In this document: one piece after another, positions 1 through 14,915 of the stretch
How positions within the stretch are numbered: position 1 is the stretch's first letter
Layout: each line of letters begins with the position of its first letter
Assembly (NCBI RefSeq): GCF_040412425.1
Contig: NC_089743.1
Span: 87,069,971-87,133,970 of the forward strand
Origin: Macrobrachium rosenbergii
Lineage: Eukaryota; Arthropoda; Malacostraca; Decapoda; Palaemonidae
Direction of reading: 5' to 3'
Length of the DNA: 64,000 nucleotides
Position numbers and translations under genes: made by a program
Notes under the pieces: model-generated
What the model was told of the DNA's origin: nothing
Database searches by the model: none
The model's input: only the letters and a program-made list of their open reading frames with translations

Positions 1-329
1 GATCCCGATGCAGTTTCATAACCTGGATCCTTTACCATTTCCCTTGCATTTCTTGACTCTTTCTTGATAGGGAGGTCCATGTTGGCATCCAACTTGGTTA
101 GATATCCCAATGAAATTTATGATTCTAATTGACTAGTTACAACCTGTCCTGATCGTTTCGGCCGTAAGTCACTTCAGGCCGTAACATCCAAAACAATGTA
201 AGACGTTATGTTTATGGTATTTACCGTTATGTTTATGGTATTTGCCATTATTATTTCATGTTTTACGTACATTCCCAAGGGGCTGGTACTAAACACGGCG
301 CCCATTTTGCACGTAAACGTGCTTACGGC

Positions 330-640
330 CGAAACGACCCGAATGCGTTACAACTTGTGCAGTAGCAGGTCAAGCCATGAAGACAAGCCTTCAAGAACTC
401 GTCAGTATTCAGTCTCTCACAGACTTGAAATATTTTCTTCTTTCCCTCCTCATCAACAGTGAATTTCACTTTCACTGTCGAATGTGACGGTGGAACCTCA
501 TTCTTTAACAACGCTTTTTGATAAAAGCATCATGTGTCCTCAGACTCATCACAGTAGTCATGGTTATGATTTTCATCCGCTTACGAGAATTTACAAAATC
601 CACCTTCTACATTAGTGCAATTGCATTTTTTATATCATGG
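330..640 (-). pseudogene. Possible retroelement coding remnant
   Basis: Reading the minus strand gives a short coding-like stretch. It has an acidic part (about 590-540, with EN-H-N-H-D then DESED) followed by VPPSHSTVKVKFTVDEEGKK and about 30 further residues rich in Lys, Glu and Cys. Stops break it upstream and there is no splice or promoter context. The composition suggests the decayed product of a retroelement or gene, but I do not recognise the family. A chance ORF remains possible. Confidence 0.25.
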
Positions 641-1962
641 TTATAATAAAGGCAAGAGCTTCTATAACGTCACCCGTAAGCTTGTTCTTTCCACCAACCG
701 GTTTCATTCTTCTGCCATTTACTAATTTTACGTGTTGCCTTCAAGTTTCCCAGTGCTTTACGAAATTATTTATATACGTGATTGAGTTTCGTTGCTAACT
801 TTTCCCATCTCAAACATTCACTTAATTTTGAAACCCAATTGTAGCCCAGACTCTACAACATTGTTTTGTAAGTATAACCAAGTTATTTCCAAAAGAAGTT
901 GTTTTCAATTCACCGACATCCTGAATAACACTTTTACACTTATGCACTCCACAAAAATTCTGGAGTCGAGCAACTTAGAACTTATTTTTACCAGAGTTAT
1001 TATGAAAGCAGAATGGACATGCCCTTTGTCAAACAGTATTCCTAAATAATCATTGCTCATAATGCAGTATCTGACACTTGTTATATTTACTTTGTTTCTC
1101 TTGAATATTTATTTACGAACTGCTGAAGGTCTATTTTAGTTGAACTTCCACTGGGATCGAGCCTACCTTGTCTTTCTTTTTCTTAAATGAGCCACTTCTC
1201 TGTTATGCCACCCGTGTTTCTTCGGTCTAGAAACGCTAATGATCACGTAAATATGGATATAACTAATGTTCACAGTATCATACGCTTAAGCACAACCAAA
1301 ATTACCCCTCCTTTCAAGCGTAAACTTCCCTCTCCACAGATGTAAACGAACACTAATACGTGTGAGGTGAAAGTATGAAATGCCAGGAAAGCAAACGCCT
1401 GGTATGAAACAATTGAAGGACAAACTCTGACCGGTAGAGCAACAATCGGTGCAAATATAACGAAAAAAAAAAATAACAAATCTGAAACACTGAAGACATT
1501 CCGATTTCTCTAGGTGTGATAGTTGTCAGCAACAGGTAAATGACATTTAAATACCGGATGGTATTTAAGCTTAGGGTAAGCGAACGTGCTAAACACCCCA
1601 ACCCTCCCCCCCCCCACCTGACAGGAAAAGTTAGAGAATTTTGCACTTGTTACAGGACATTTTCTAAATTCCTCATTTTTTTATTATAATGACCTAAAAA
1701 TATAGAGTCTATCGTCCTTTAACTTTTCGAATTCTTCACACTAATTAGATGAGCTTGTCACCTCAAAGCTTTAGATCAAAATATAAGAATATGAAGTAAT
1801 TCTCATCAGAATTTTTACTTCATATTCGTGAACTTGGATCTAAGGCTTTGTGGAGACAAGAGTGTCCAAAAAGTGTGAAAGAATTCGAGGAGTTAAGAGG
1901 ACATTATGATTATTACAATTACATACACATGTGCATAACATACGATTGTATATGTTTATATA
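641..1962. other. No gene seen
   Basis: AT-rich anonymous DNA. A run of nine C with a following CACC lies near 1607-1620 and a short poly-A near 1464. The open frames here are short, overlap on both strands and have no splice or codon signature. Confidence 0.5.
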
Positions 1963-2465
<503 letters not shown>

Positions 2466-2467
<2 letters not shown>

Positions 2468-3898
2468 CGTGTATGTGATATATATCATATATATTTATAT
2501 GAATATGTATATATATAATTATCTTTTATATATATATATATAAACAGGTGAAATGTCAGACGCTTCTCCAAATAAAATATAATACTCTTAAAACGATGAA
2601 AGTGCTTCCTCCTAAAAACGGAAATGAGTATAAAAATCTTCAAATTTTTCTGTCGCGAAAATCACATCAACGGTTAAATGCAAATATATTTCCTTTGAAA
2701 ACATCCCGAATGTAAAAATAACACGTTACAGTTTTTCCAAAAAATACTCTACAGTTCAAAATGCGACATGTTTCTTCTAAGAATATGTTCTAAATAACAA
2801 GTTTGACAGATTTCTTCTCGGAATTCGTGGCAGGAAAACATCCTGAAATCTCTCTTCTCATCTAGGGAATGTTTGACTAGAAAGAAACGAAAAGCAGTTC
2901 TTTGAAATGTTAAAATGTGACAGTTTTATCCCATATTTACAATATTGTCATTTAAAAAAAATTTTGTGTGGTATTCATTGGTAAACATGTCATATTTTGT
3001 GCAGAAAGTATATTATGGATAAACTATGATGTATTTCTCTTCGAAACCTATGTTATTAAGTAAAAAAAAAAATCTGTTTGCTATATATAGTAAAACTGGA
3101 GGCTTTTCTTAGTAAAAAAAATACATCGTTCTTGTTTTTCTAGGTAAACTTAATATCCGGTGACTACTGTTGCCGGCAAAGTAATTATTGTGGATAAATT
3201 CTCCAGAAGAAAATCCCATTACTGTATCACATTATTTCAGTGAAGGAAAGAGATATGTTCTTTTATAAATGTAATCATTATTTCTTTACCTTTTTCCTCA
3301 GCAAAATCATTTCTTCATCTTCCCAGCTTCTTTTTTGGGTCGTGTTTAGCCAGAATCCGAACGTGCGCTTGGCTGTACCGAGGCAAGTACTGAGTTTTAA
3401 CACGTAATGCCTTATACCAGCACAAGCTCTTGCCCTTGGACTTCAGTAAATGTGGTAAGGCGTTCAGGGGCCTGGTATGGACCTGTGGATACCACCTACC
3501 AACCCACTGCGGACGGTGACAGATGTTGCTCAAACGTTGAACTGACGTCATTCATATTTCAAAATACTGTTGTTTTCCTTTACCCTTATTTTTAAGTGAA
3601 AGATAGAGCTATTAAATTGCGTTCCGGAAAAAAAAAAGTCAGCATCCGTTTAATTAAGATAAAGTGAGTAACAGATGATGGAATCTTTTACGAGCGAAAA
3701 GGGTGGAAAAGACTAACATAACTTTCAATGCAACGGGAAATGATCATTTTGCCTATTTTGGTGCAAAAAACCCTTAGGTGAGTGAGTCACCGTTGCGACT
3801 GCGCTGGTTTGTAGCTCTCAGCAAAACAGTCAAGGTTATTTTCACCGGGTTGAAACAAAGCACTGAATCGCATGAAGGGTCAGTCTTTGAAGAGAGTT
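2466..3898. other. No gene seen
   Basis: AT-rich sequence with several poly-A runs and short homopolymer blocks. From 2570 to 2900 there are loose, diverged repeats of phrases such as 'tttcttctnngaat' and 'aaaatgcgacatg', possibly an old minisatellite. No coding exon is visible. Confidence 0.4.
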
Positions 3899-4172
3899 AA
3901 GTATACCTTAGTTTAACCAGACCACTGAGCTGATTAACATCTCTCCTAAGGCTGGCCCGAGGGATTAGATTTATTTTACGTGGCTAAGAACCAATTGGTT
4001 ACCTAGCAACGGGACCTACAGCTTATTGCGGAATCCGAACCACATTATACCGAGAAATGAATTTCTATCACCAGAAATAAATTCCTCTAATTCTTCATTG
4101 GCCGGCCGGAGACTCGAACTTGGGCCTAGCAGAGTGCTAGCCGAGAACTCTACCGACTCGTCCAACGAGGAA
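3899..4172 (-). mobile_element. tRNA-derived SINE, family A, full length
   Basis: Minus-strand SINE. The tRNA-like head is at 4085-4172 (minus): an A-box-like GACGAGTCGGTAGAGT, then a B-box-like AAGTTCGAGTCTCC. The body carries the conserved segment GGTTCTTAGCCACGTAAAAT (minus) and ends in a TTAGTTTAACC/AAGTATACCTT tail. Other copies in this window are near 9480, 10750, 13110, 24958 and 58710, which makes the family assignment secure inside the window. No target duplication was established. Confidence 0.85.
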
Positions 4173-4573
4173 CTGGTCATCCTTTGAGCAAGAGAAGAGT
4201 TGAAGAAGATGGACAGCTGGATGAGGGAAAACCAAAGGAAACTGATGAAAGGTAAATGAATGAAAGGTAAAAGAACAATGACTGAACAGGCAACCTTACA
4301 ACGTCCTTATCTTGCCCAGACACGAACAAAGTAAACCAACATTGCATAAAAAAATAATTTGGCTGAAAGTCGAAGGAGGTGACAGGTAGGCCTACCTCTC
4401 GAGGGACGGATGCTTGTAAGAATCGGGAAAACAAAAGCAGTAGGAGAGTACCAGAGGGAAAGACACAGTAGCTGAACCGTTCGCTCACAAGAGTAATGAT
4501 GCCTACATAGCAGATTATGGTAGAAGGTGGTCTGACGGGTTTCACAGGCTTGTATGATAAGGAAGGGGAGAAG

Positions 4574-5400
<827 letters not shown>

Positions 5401-5887
5401 CTGTAAAATTTATACAATGAAAGAAAAATGAAAATATAAAGAAGTAAAGAGAGAACGAAAGAACGTTGTATATCGGGCAATAACTTCTCTCATTTTCCTA
5501 GACTTATTATATACATAAAAATGGCCAGAGATACTAATGGCGATACCACTTATTTTTTCGCTGTCGTTGTCTTAAAACGTACACACAACAAAGTCATACC
5601 CGAGCGTCAGAGTAGAGCAAAAAAAAAAAAAAAAGTTCAGCAGACTTAGAGGGACTTTACCTGTCAGTGTGATGTAATGTTAGGGATGTTTAGCCGCTGA
5701 AGGTGAACAGGCCGCTTACTTGACACCCTGAACTTGAGTTACCTGACGAAGGAGCGCCCCCTGAATGAAGCACATCGAGGGAGTCACGTCCACCCAGCCG
5801 GGCGCAAAAAAAGGTGAAAAAACGGTTGCTCGATCATTTCGCGCCCTTGATGAGGCAGTCCCGTGCCGTCGTAGGCACCCTCCGCCG

Positions 5888-5895
5888 TATATATA
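5888..5895 (+). promoter_or_regulatory. TATA box of CSP gene A
   Basis: TATATATA lies about 30 bp upstream of a likely start near 5917-5922. It is preceded by about 150 bp of unusually GC-rich sequence (5740-5887) in an AT-rich neighbourhood. The same layout, a TATA box then a short noncoding exon ending in a GT donor, occurs at 18979 for CSP gene B, which supports function. Confidence 0.7.
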
Positions 5896-5917
5896 CACCC
5901 TGAGTCAGCTTTGCAGG

Positions 5918-5983
5918 GCATAACACGGCAAGTGAAGCTCTGTTGAGTACCTTAGCGCATCAGAGGAATCCGCTCTTCAACTG
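5918..5983 (+). other. Noncoding exon 1 of CSP gene A (predicted)
   Basis: The predicted leader runs from the start site below the TATA box to a strong donor, CTG|GTGAGT, at 5984. It joins the acceptor CCCCACAG at 7881-7888, so intron 1 is about 1.9 kb (5984-7888). The 5' end is approximate. The intron holds a (CT)n tract (6690-6752), an (AT)n tract (7073-7139), (AAT)n/(ATT)n (7254-7427) and (AAT)n (7541-7582). Confidence 0.55.
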
Positions 5984-6689
5984 GTGAGTTCTGTTCCTCT
6001 CTGCGCAAGCGCAGGGTGGGGTTGGTTCTTTTCATTCGCCTCTGTGCTCGCTGTTGTTTAGATGAGGAAGAACGTTTCTCTTCGCTGCTTCAAGTAGAAA
6101 ACCTGATCGCTTTTTTATCAAGAGAGAAATTTTCCTGTTCTCTACCGGATTGACACAGCCAGATAATTGTCTATTCGCTCTTTCACGGAAACGATAGATT
6201 TTTTTTTTCTTTATTCGGTATCTTACGGGCAGTTAAAAACAATTTCTTTCCGCCACTGCATAAGCACAACAAGAAAATGATCTGCTCGCTATTGAACAAG
6301 TGTAAGTTTTGAATCATAATTATCGAAATTACAGATACAAATCAAAGAATTTTGCAAATCTATAATTACGGCATAGATTGATGAGAATAGGTTTTCTTCA
6401 TCGTACTGAAAAGTAATCAGGCATTTGCTGCGCACATTTAAATGAAAAGAAACGGAATAGGAAAAAGTTTATCTATCAGTTTTCTAGATCTTTTACAATG
6501 AATATATGGAAATTAATTCTGCTGTTCGGTAATATCAGCTTAGTTGAAATAATCCCAGCATAAAAAATTATAGACATTCCAGCGCCTTGTTTTATCGCTT
6601 TCATTGTGTGTAAGTATATATAATTTATATAGTTCGAATACTTTTCCGGAAAAATTTAAACAACCCTCAAACGAATTTTAAGGTTTTAT

Positions 6690-6756
<67 letters not shown>

Positions 6757-7082
6757 ATGTTGTTTAGAGTTTCCAGTAGAAGACTATCAAATGATAAGGT
6801 AACTTACACACGCAATTAGGTATGCAAGTCATAAAGTCAGAACTTTGAAAATATTTATACAGTGATTATATTGACTAACATGATCAAATGTACTAATGTA
6901 TATATACATATGAAATATATATATATATAATATATATTATACAGAAATGATTACTGCAATCCAGCTGTGTTCTACAATGCAACCTAAATTAACATGGAAA
7001 ACGTCAATTTCATGTAAATTATGTACTAAAATCCTGTACACTGAGAAATTTGGAAACTAAGAAAGCTGAGCATATATATATA

Positions 7083-7145
<63 letters not shown>

Positions 7146-7253
7146 CGAACGATAACGGCTTTGGTAGGATTAGAAACAATAGTATTATTCACAAGCAAGA
7201 CAGACCGATTTAGCAGCCTACTTCTGAGACAAGCCTAGTGGATGAATCCACTA

Positions 7254-7430
<177 letters not shown>

Positions 7431-7538
7431 TAAAAATCTCATATATTCTCCTTCTCAGTCAGGTTCTCGAAAGCTCTCGTTTGTATATATATTTCTGATA
7501 CATATTTTTACATTTACACCATTGTGGGCTTCTTTACC

Positions 7539-7577
<39 letters not shown>

Positions 7578-7897
7578 TATAATAGGTCAGGAAATTAGCT
7601 CGTCCACATAATCTGATTGCCCCTGCCTACCTGACAGGTTCATATAATTGGTTTCGTTTAATATCGGAAGATTCTGTTCGTTTTCCCTTTGGATATGACA
7701 TTCATTTCCTTCAGGTCTGGTCTAGAAAAAGGCAACAGATTGCCCATCTCTTTAACCTCAGCAGCAAAAAAAAAAAAAAAACATTTGCTCTTCTTCTCTT
7801 GGATTTCTACCAAGAAGAAGAAGAGGAGTCAGGAAAGATTTATGACCCAACGAAAAGATTTTAACGAGAGCCTTGTCATTCCCCACAGGTGAAAAAG

Positions 7898-9280
7898 ATG
7901 CACGCCCAAACCACAGTCGTAGTGGCACTCTTGGCCGCCCTAGTGAGCTCGCAGGTCAACGCCCAAGTGCCAGACGCCATCAAGAAGCTGCGGGAACCTC
8001 TGACCAAAATCAGCCTCCGAGAAATGTTCACGAACATGGAGAATCCCAACACGGTCACTTTCTACACCAAGTGCGTCATCGGAGAGGCGACTTGTGACAG
8101 AGTCGGTCACGCCCTCAAACGTGAGTTTTCTCAGCTGTGTTTTCTCAACAGGGTTTTAGGAAGGACGAGTTCCAGTATTAGATTAGATGCGAGGAGTGAG
8201 CTACAGTATTTGAAGAGAGCTAGTACAACCAATTAATGTCGCTATAAGTATTTTTGTGGTGCGATTAGCTGACAGGGGTTTGGGACGGATGAGTTCCAGT
8301 ATTAGATTAGACGTGTGAAGTGAGCTACAGTATCTAAACAGAACTAGCACAACCAAATGACGTCACTATAAGTGAGGTATTTTAACAAGAGAGCATTGTA
8401 ACAATATTCAGAATAAGTACATTCCCTTTAAACAGGTTATCATTATTATAGCCATAATGAGAGAGCTAACCAGACCACCGGCTTGCATTTGCATATTCTC
8501 ATAGTTCTGGCCAGAAGGATCTTCTCATAAAAGAGGTGGAAATTAGAGGAATGTAAAGTTACACAAGTTAGAGAGCTGAGAGGGAAGAAACTAAAGGAGT
8601 TAGCCAGAGAGCATCGCTCTTGGATGCCTCAAAAACAAGTACAAAATGCGCCGAATTGTCTTCGGCGCAATCGTGTTTTCTGTACACCGTATAATCAAGG
8701 CCACCGAAAATAAATCTATCTTCGGTGGTCTCGGTATAATGCTGTATGAGCCGATACCCATGAATCTTTAACCACGGCCCGGTGGTGGCCTGTCCTATAT
8801 CGTTGCCAGATGCACGGTGATGGCTAACTTTAACCTTAAATAAAATGAAAACTACTGAGGCTAGAGAGCTGCAATTTGGTATGTTTGATGATTGGAGGGT
8901 GAATGCTCAACATACCAATTTGCAGCCCTCTAGCCTAGGTAGTTTTTAAGATCTGAAGGCGGACAGAATAAAGTGCGGACGGACAGACAAAGCCGGCACA
9001 ATAGTTCTCTTTTACGGAAAAGTGAAAGAACGTTACAAAGAACATTTAGTAACTCGAATGTTGTGCTGATTTCCAATCCCTAATTCCTTTCCTACTCTTC
9101 TTTGCAGATATCCTGACTGACCACATCCCAGGTCAGAATATCTGCCACGGCTGCACTGACTGCGAGAAAGAGCGCCTCGATTACGTCATGGACATCGTGA
9201 AGGAGAAGTACCCCAAGCACGCATGCGCCGTGCAGAATAGCTTGAAAAAGAATTTGTTTGGCGGCATTGCGTGCGCATAA
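7898..9280 (+). CDS. Chemosensory protein (OS-D/A10 family), gene A
   Basis: Two coding exons, 7898-8120 and 9108-9280, encode 131 residues. CSPs are small secreted all-helical proteins that carry hydrophobic ligands. Residues 1-22 are a signal peptide ending VNA, with the mature chain from Gln23. The four family cysteines are C59, C66, C87 and C90 (C-x6-C-x20-C-x2-C; the middle spacing is usually about 18 in insects). Extra cysteines C93, C114 and C130 make seven. The intron is phase 1, one base after a Lys codon (AAA C|GTGAGT), which is the family's conserved intron position. The acceptor is CTTCTTTGCAG. The start is the first ATG after the acceptor at 7888; an upstream in-frame GTG is not used in eukaryotes. 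It is paralogous to the gene at 20291, roughly 55-60% identical in the mature chain by eye. Confidence 0.93.
8151..8395 (+). repeat. Tandem duplication of about 124 bp in intron 2 of CSP gene A
   Basis: Two diverged direct copies start about 30 bp after the 5' splice site. Both contain GAGTTCCAGTATTAGATTAG (8167 and 8291) and end in CTATAAGT. The second copy contains TGACGTCA at 8356-8363. CSP gene B has a larger array at the same place in its intron. Confidence 0.85.
8655..9031 (+). mobile_element. Hairpin repeat element, family E, copy 1
   Basis: It begins TTCGGCGCAATCGTGTTTTC and ends near CACAATAGTTCTCTTTTACG. Its centre is an imperfect hairpin with arms at about 8848-8890 and 8908-8948 around ACTACTGAGGCTAGAGAGCT. 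Other copies are at 46901-47256 (+) and 62346-62671 (-). The end sequences TTTTCTGT and ACAGAAAA are inverted, which suggests a non-autonomous foldback or TIR element. It lies inside intron 2 of CSP gene A. Confidence 0.75.
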
Positions 9281-9355
9281 TCGACGGGGAAACTTGGAGA
9301 CGGAGGGAGAGAGGTTATCGGTGCTGAACACAGTGTTGTTCCTTCCTTTTGAATG

Positions 9356-9361
9356 AATAAA
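9356..9361 (+). terminator. Poly(A) signal AATAAA, CSP gene A
   Basis: AATAAA lies 76 bases after the stop codon of CSP gene A, followed by a GT/T-rich stretch (TTCTGTGTTTGTTTTC) at about 9390-9405 that suits a downstream element. Confidence 0.75.
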
Positions 9362-9477
9362 TAGAGCTTTATCGAATGTATAGATTAATTCTGTGTTTGT
9401 TTTCACTCCCGCCCAAGAATGTGCCTCCGGTGACGATTGTTTTCAGAGGGAAGATTTTACGAGTTATTCTTATAACC

Positions 9478-9645
9478 GATAACGTTCATATAATGTGGTT
9501 CGGATTCCACAATAAGCTGTAGGTCCCGTTGCTAAGTAACCAATTGGTTCTTAGCCACGTAAAATAAGTCTAATCCTTCGGGCCAGCCCTGGGAGAGCTG
9601 TTAATCAGCTCAGTGGTCTGGTAAAACTAAGGTATACTTAACTTA
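9478..9645 (+). mobile_element. SINE family A, head-less fragment
   Basis: It starts in the body (AATGTGGTTCGGATTCCACA) without the tRNA-like head and runs to the 3' end GGTATACTTAACTT. It matches the reverse complement of 3900-4060 closely, which indicates 5' truncation, as expected for target-primed insertion. Confidence 0.85.
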
Positions 9646-9923
9646 TAGACAGTTGATAGCAATAGAGACTATGCTATCTGAGGCGTATTTAGTACTGACT
9701 GGGAAAGAGGTATCATTATGATTTTTTATTATTAACAAATTTCGAAAAAACGAGAGAGCAAAACCAGGAAAAATAGAATGATATGAAAATAGTATCATAA
9801 AATCAATTAAAGAAAAAAGTATACACACATGCGCGCGCGCACACACAAACATACATACATATATACATACATATGTATGTATATATAGAAATAATCAACA
9901 CACAATCACGCGTGGAACAGAAA

Positions 9924-10061
9924 TAAATTTCTGACTCACATCAGGATCGAACCCAGGTCTTTCAGATGAAAGGCAAGGGGGCTGCCCACTAGGCCTAAGA
10001 GTGGGCAGCGCCCTTGCCTTTCAGCTGAAAGACCTGGGTTAGATCCTGATGTGACTCAGAA

Positions 10062-10066
<5 letters not shown>
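9924..10066. repeat. Head-to-head inverted pair of tRNA-like SINE heads
   Basis: Arms 9924-9990 and 9999-10066 are inverted copies with only a few mismatches and an 8-bp spacer. Read outward from the centre, each arm resembles a tRNA: a GTGGGCAGC A-box-like start, then GACCTGGGTTCGATCCTG (B box; the right arm has GGGTTAGATCC). The right arm runs straight into (AT)n (10065-10129). Confidence 0.85.
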
Positions 10067-10129
<63 letters not shown>

Positions 10130-10132
<3 letters not shown>

Positions 10133-10746
10133 GCTGTATTTACAAGAAAACTGCAAAATCGTGGATAAATTCCTTGCAGAAAAACTCCCACACCACTTCC
10201 ACACTGAAGACTTTCCGGAAGTGTGTTGAACCTCCCACACAGGCTGCATCATTCGCCTCTTGTCTTGAACACATTCCATTCATGACTCATCTCGTCATTC
10301 CTTTTCCTTTTTCTGACTCTCGCATTACTCAATCCATAAATTTATTAAACAGTCTCAGAGACAAAGCATACCTTTATCTCTGCTACACTTTACACCAAAC
10401 CAATCACTCAGTCCTATAAATTCTAGCACATGTTTCACTTCCATTACAAATATATGTCATCACTCTGAACAGTTCATCCTTTGATATTTCTTCAACACCC
10501 TTCACATTGCCTCACTGTCATTTTTATTACAAGTTTTCTCTTGCCCATGTATGCTAGATACAGCTTTCCTTTTACTTTTAAAATTCTCACATCACTGTTC
10601 AGAAACAAACACTGTATCCAAATACTCTTTCCTGTCAAAAACCAAAATGATCTTCCCCTGTTAAACATACAGTCATCTGTCTTATCTTCTCAATTAAAAT
10701 AGCACCATACACCTCCCTGGTATACTAAGCAAACTTATATTCATTT
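10130..10746. other. No gene seen
   Basis: C/T-rich and A/T-rich sequence with short open frames on the plus strand. It reads like the decayed end of a transposable element (repeated 'ccttttcctttttctgactct', 'acttccattacaaat'), but no domain can be named. Confidence 0.35.
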
Positions 10747-10889
10747 CTCATCATAATGAGGTTCGGATCCCACAATAAGCTGTAGGTCCCGTTGCTAGGT
10801 AACCAGTTGGTTCTTAGCCACGTAAAATAAATCTAATCCTTCGGGCCAGCCCTAGGAGAGCTGTTAATCAACTTTGTGGTCTGGTTAAA
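10747..10889 (+). mobile_element. SINE family A, head-less fragment
   Basis: GAGGTTCGGATCCCACAATA to CTGGTTAAAC matches the family A body and lacks the tRNA-like head. It ends exactly where the LINE fragment begins, so the LINE probably landed on or beside it. Confidence 0.8.
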
Positions 10890-10895
10890 CACAGG

Positions 10896-12042
<1,147 letters not shown>

Positions 12043-12121
12043 TCACATCTGAACAGTTTATATACTGGAAGCCTGGTATGCACATAAAGGGCTTTTCGTC
12101 CCAATTCCATGGGAATGTGGA

Positions 12122-12125
<4 letters not shown>

Positions 12126-12178
<53 letters not shown>
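12126..12178. repeat. (AAT)n
   Basis: About 17 AAT units. The flanking DNA, 12033-12520 apart from this tract, shows no gene. Confidence 0.95.
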
Positions 12179-12179
<1 letters not shown>

Positions 12180-12515
12180 CTAGCCTCTTAAAATAATGCA
12201 ACCTAACAGGGCTCACTTCAACAGAGAGAAAGGACTCAAGAGAACGAAATGACACGCTTTTCCATCTGGCAGGATTCATTATACATTTTCACCTGTGTAA
12301 AGTCGAATAAACGTATGGGACAGTAGCTATATTTATATTCACCTTCATCTCAAATATTTATACAATAATAGCTTCCATAATTTATCAGTGTAGATGAATT
12401 TCTTAGCCTAAAAAGCAACAAGAATGTTAGGATCATATGTTAATGTAAGAAATGGACAAGTTTGCCATCAGGAACACCTGTTTAAGGGGAAATCGTAACA
12501 GAATAGTATATCATG

Positions 12516-12916
<401 letters not shown>

Positions 12917-13109
12917 CAAAACAGGAAATCCTTTTGTGGGACAACAAGACTGGTAGCATACGAGTATCTGTCTTAGAATCGAAAAATGAACGGCCAGAAC
13001 CACATGTTGCTACGGGCAGCTGCATGCTGCTGTGTCGAAAATTAATGATTTAAACCCAACAGTCGTCAATAAGTTTCCAGTAAGAACATATGACTCTCTA
13101 GACCCCGTT

Positions 13110-13176
13110 TCCAGAAAGGTGGGCCACAGCTGCTAATCAGCTCAGTGGTCTGGTTGAGCTAAGGTATACTTAACTT
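13110..13176 (+). mobile_element. SINE family A, 3' end fragment
   Basis: Only the last part remains: GCTAATCAGCTCAGTGGTCT, then GGTATACTTAACTT. It matches the 3' end of the copies at 9480 and 24958. Confidence 0.7.
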
Positions 13177-13405
13177 CTTAACAGTACTGCACACGAAATC
13201 ACAACGGCCCACTGAATGAAGGTCACTGAACAACTAAGCTGGGTCTGTAAAAGTTACCTTGTCGGAAAGCTAGCTAATGCTTGGCTGACATAGCAAAGAA
13301 GAAGACTGGACAGCAAGCGGTTAGGCTGTCAGTTTGTTGCTGGTTACCGCTTGGGTGCAGAGTGGTAAATATATTATGAAAGATATATGGGTGTGTGTGT
13401 GTGTG

Positions 13406-13446
<41 letters not shown>

Positions 13447-13515
13447 CTTAATATAAATAGCTTAATGATAAATAATATTGCCAAGACCAGGAAGAACATT
13501 CTTTATTGTGCAAGC

Positions 13516-13542
13516 TTTCGAGGTATAAAACCTCATCATCAG
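13516..13542 (-). ncRNA. Hammerhead-like core in Penelope 3' end, minus copy
   Basis: On the minus strand, CTGATGA is followed by T, a five-base-pair stem GAGGT/ACCTC with loop TTTAT, and GAAA. This resembles the hammerhead ribozyme catalytic core, a motif known from Penelope-like elements. One extra U sits before stem II, and stems I and III are not convincing, so activity is doubtful. Confidence 0.35.
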
Positions 13543-14888
13543 GCTGAAAAAACCGACAAGGATGAGAATCAATAAAATTACAATAAAATGAATTGTCATA
13601 ATAAATCTTCAGCAAAAATACTAACGAAATATAAAATGAACAAGTAAATACAAACTAAAAGGGTGAGACGTAAAATAACGAAAAATTAAAAACACAAACA
13701 TAAAAATATGAAAATAAAACTATAGTGAAATGTAAACAAACTACCACTCACAAAGTAAAATATTTAACGACCTAACTGAGTACCTACTATGAAATTACAC
13801 GATAGCTAGTTGAATACCAGACGAGTTGTTGTTCAATTCCGGCTTCATCTTTTTAATAGTCAGCGACTCTGAAATTAAAAGGTCCAGTCTATTTGAACAA
13901 AAAGACAGTACCCGAAAATCCAGGTCAGTGAAAGGATGGTCCTGTGCTAAACTGTGCTCTCTAATGGCAGAAAAGGGTGGTTTGGAAAGGGGAAACCTAG
14001 TTCTAATAGAAAGACCTCTGTGTTCCAAAATTCTGTGTCTGAGCCAGCGGGAACTAGATCCCACGTATCGCAGACCACACTACGAACAAGTGAACAAGTA
14101 AACGACACAGGAATTAAGGTCCACAGGTAGAGTAGGCTTCTCTCTCAAAAGTGATCTTATTGTAAAAGGATTACACATAGTAGCTATATGGTCCGAAAAA
14201 AGTTACAAGAAATTCTTAAGCATTGTTTCCCTCAAATCAGTTTCCGGTTTGTTTTCTGTAATCCTTTTACAATAAGATCACTTTTGAGAGAGAAGCCTAC
14301 TCTGCCTGTGGACCTTAATTCCTGTGTCGTTTACTTGTTCACTTGTTCGCAGTGTGGTCTGCGATACGTGGGATCTAGTTCCTGCTGGCTCAGACACAGA
14401 ATTTTGGAACACAGAGGTCTTTCTATTAGAACTAGGTTTCCCTTTCCAAACCACCCTTTTCTGCCATTAGAGAGCACAGTTTAGCACAGGACCATCCTTT
14501 CACTGACCTGGATTTTCGGGTACTGTCTTTTTGTTCAAATAGACTGGACCTTTTAATTTCAGAGTCGCTGACTATTAAAAAGATGAAGCCGGAATTGAAC
14601 AACAACTCGTCTGGTATTCAACTAGCTATCGTGTAATTTCATAGTAGGTACTCAGTTAGGTCGTTAAATATTTTACTTTGTGAGTGGTAGTTTGTTTACA
14701 TTTCACTATAGTTTTATTTTCATATTTTTATGTTTGTGTTTTTAATTTTTCGTTATTTTACGTCTCACCCTTTTAGTTTGTATTTACTTGTTCATTTTAT
14801 ATTTCGTTAGTATTTTTGCTGAAGATTTATTATGACAATTCATTTTATTGTAATTTTATTGATTCTCATCCTTGTCGGTTTTTTCAGC

Positions 14889-14915
14889 CTGATGATGAGG
14901 TTTTATACCTCGAAA
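14889..14915 (+). ncRNA. Hammerhead-like core in Penelope 3' end, plus copy
   Basis: The same motif on the plus strand: CTGATGA (14889-14895), stem GAGGT (14897-14901), loop, ACCTC (14907-14911), GAAA (14912-14915). A GCTT just after could pair with AAGC at 14966-14969, which is followed by TA, but this stem would be long-range and weak. Confidence 0.35.

Noticed and set aside
4085..4172. True tRNA gene
   Set aside because: It has A- and B-box-like parts but continues into a repeated SINE body, and no complete cloverleaf with acceptor stem is seen.
7889..8236. Longer CSP frame starting at GTG 7889 and reading to 8236
   Set aside because: GTG at 7889 is the first codon-sized unit of the exon, not a eukaryotic start. 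Reading past 8120 runs into the intron after a perfect donor.
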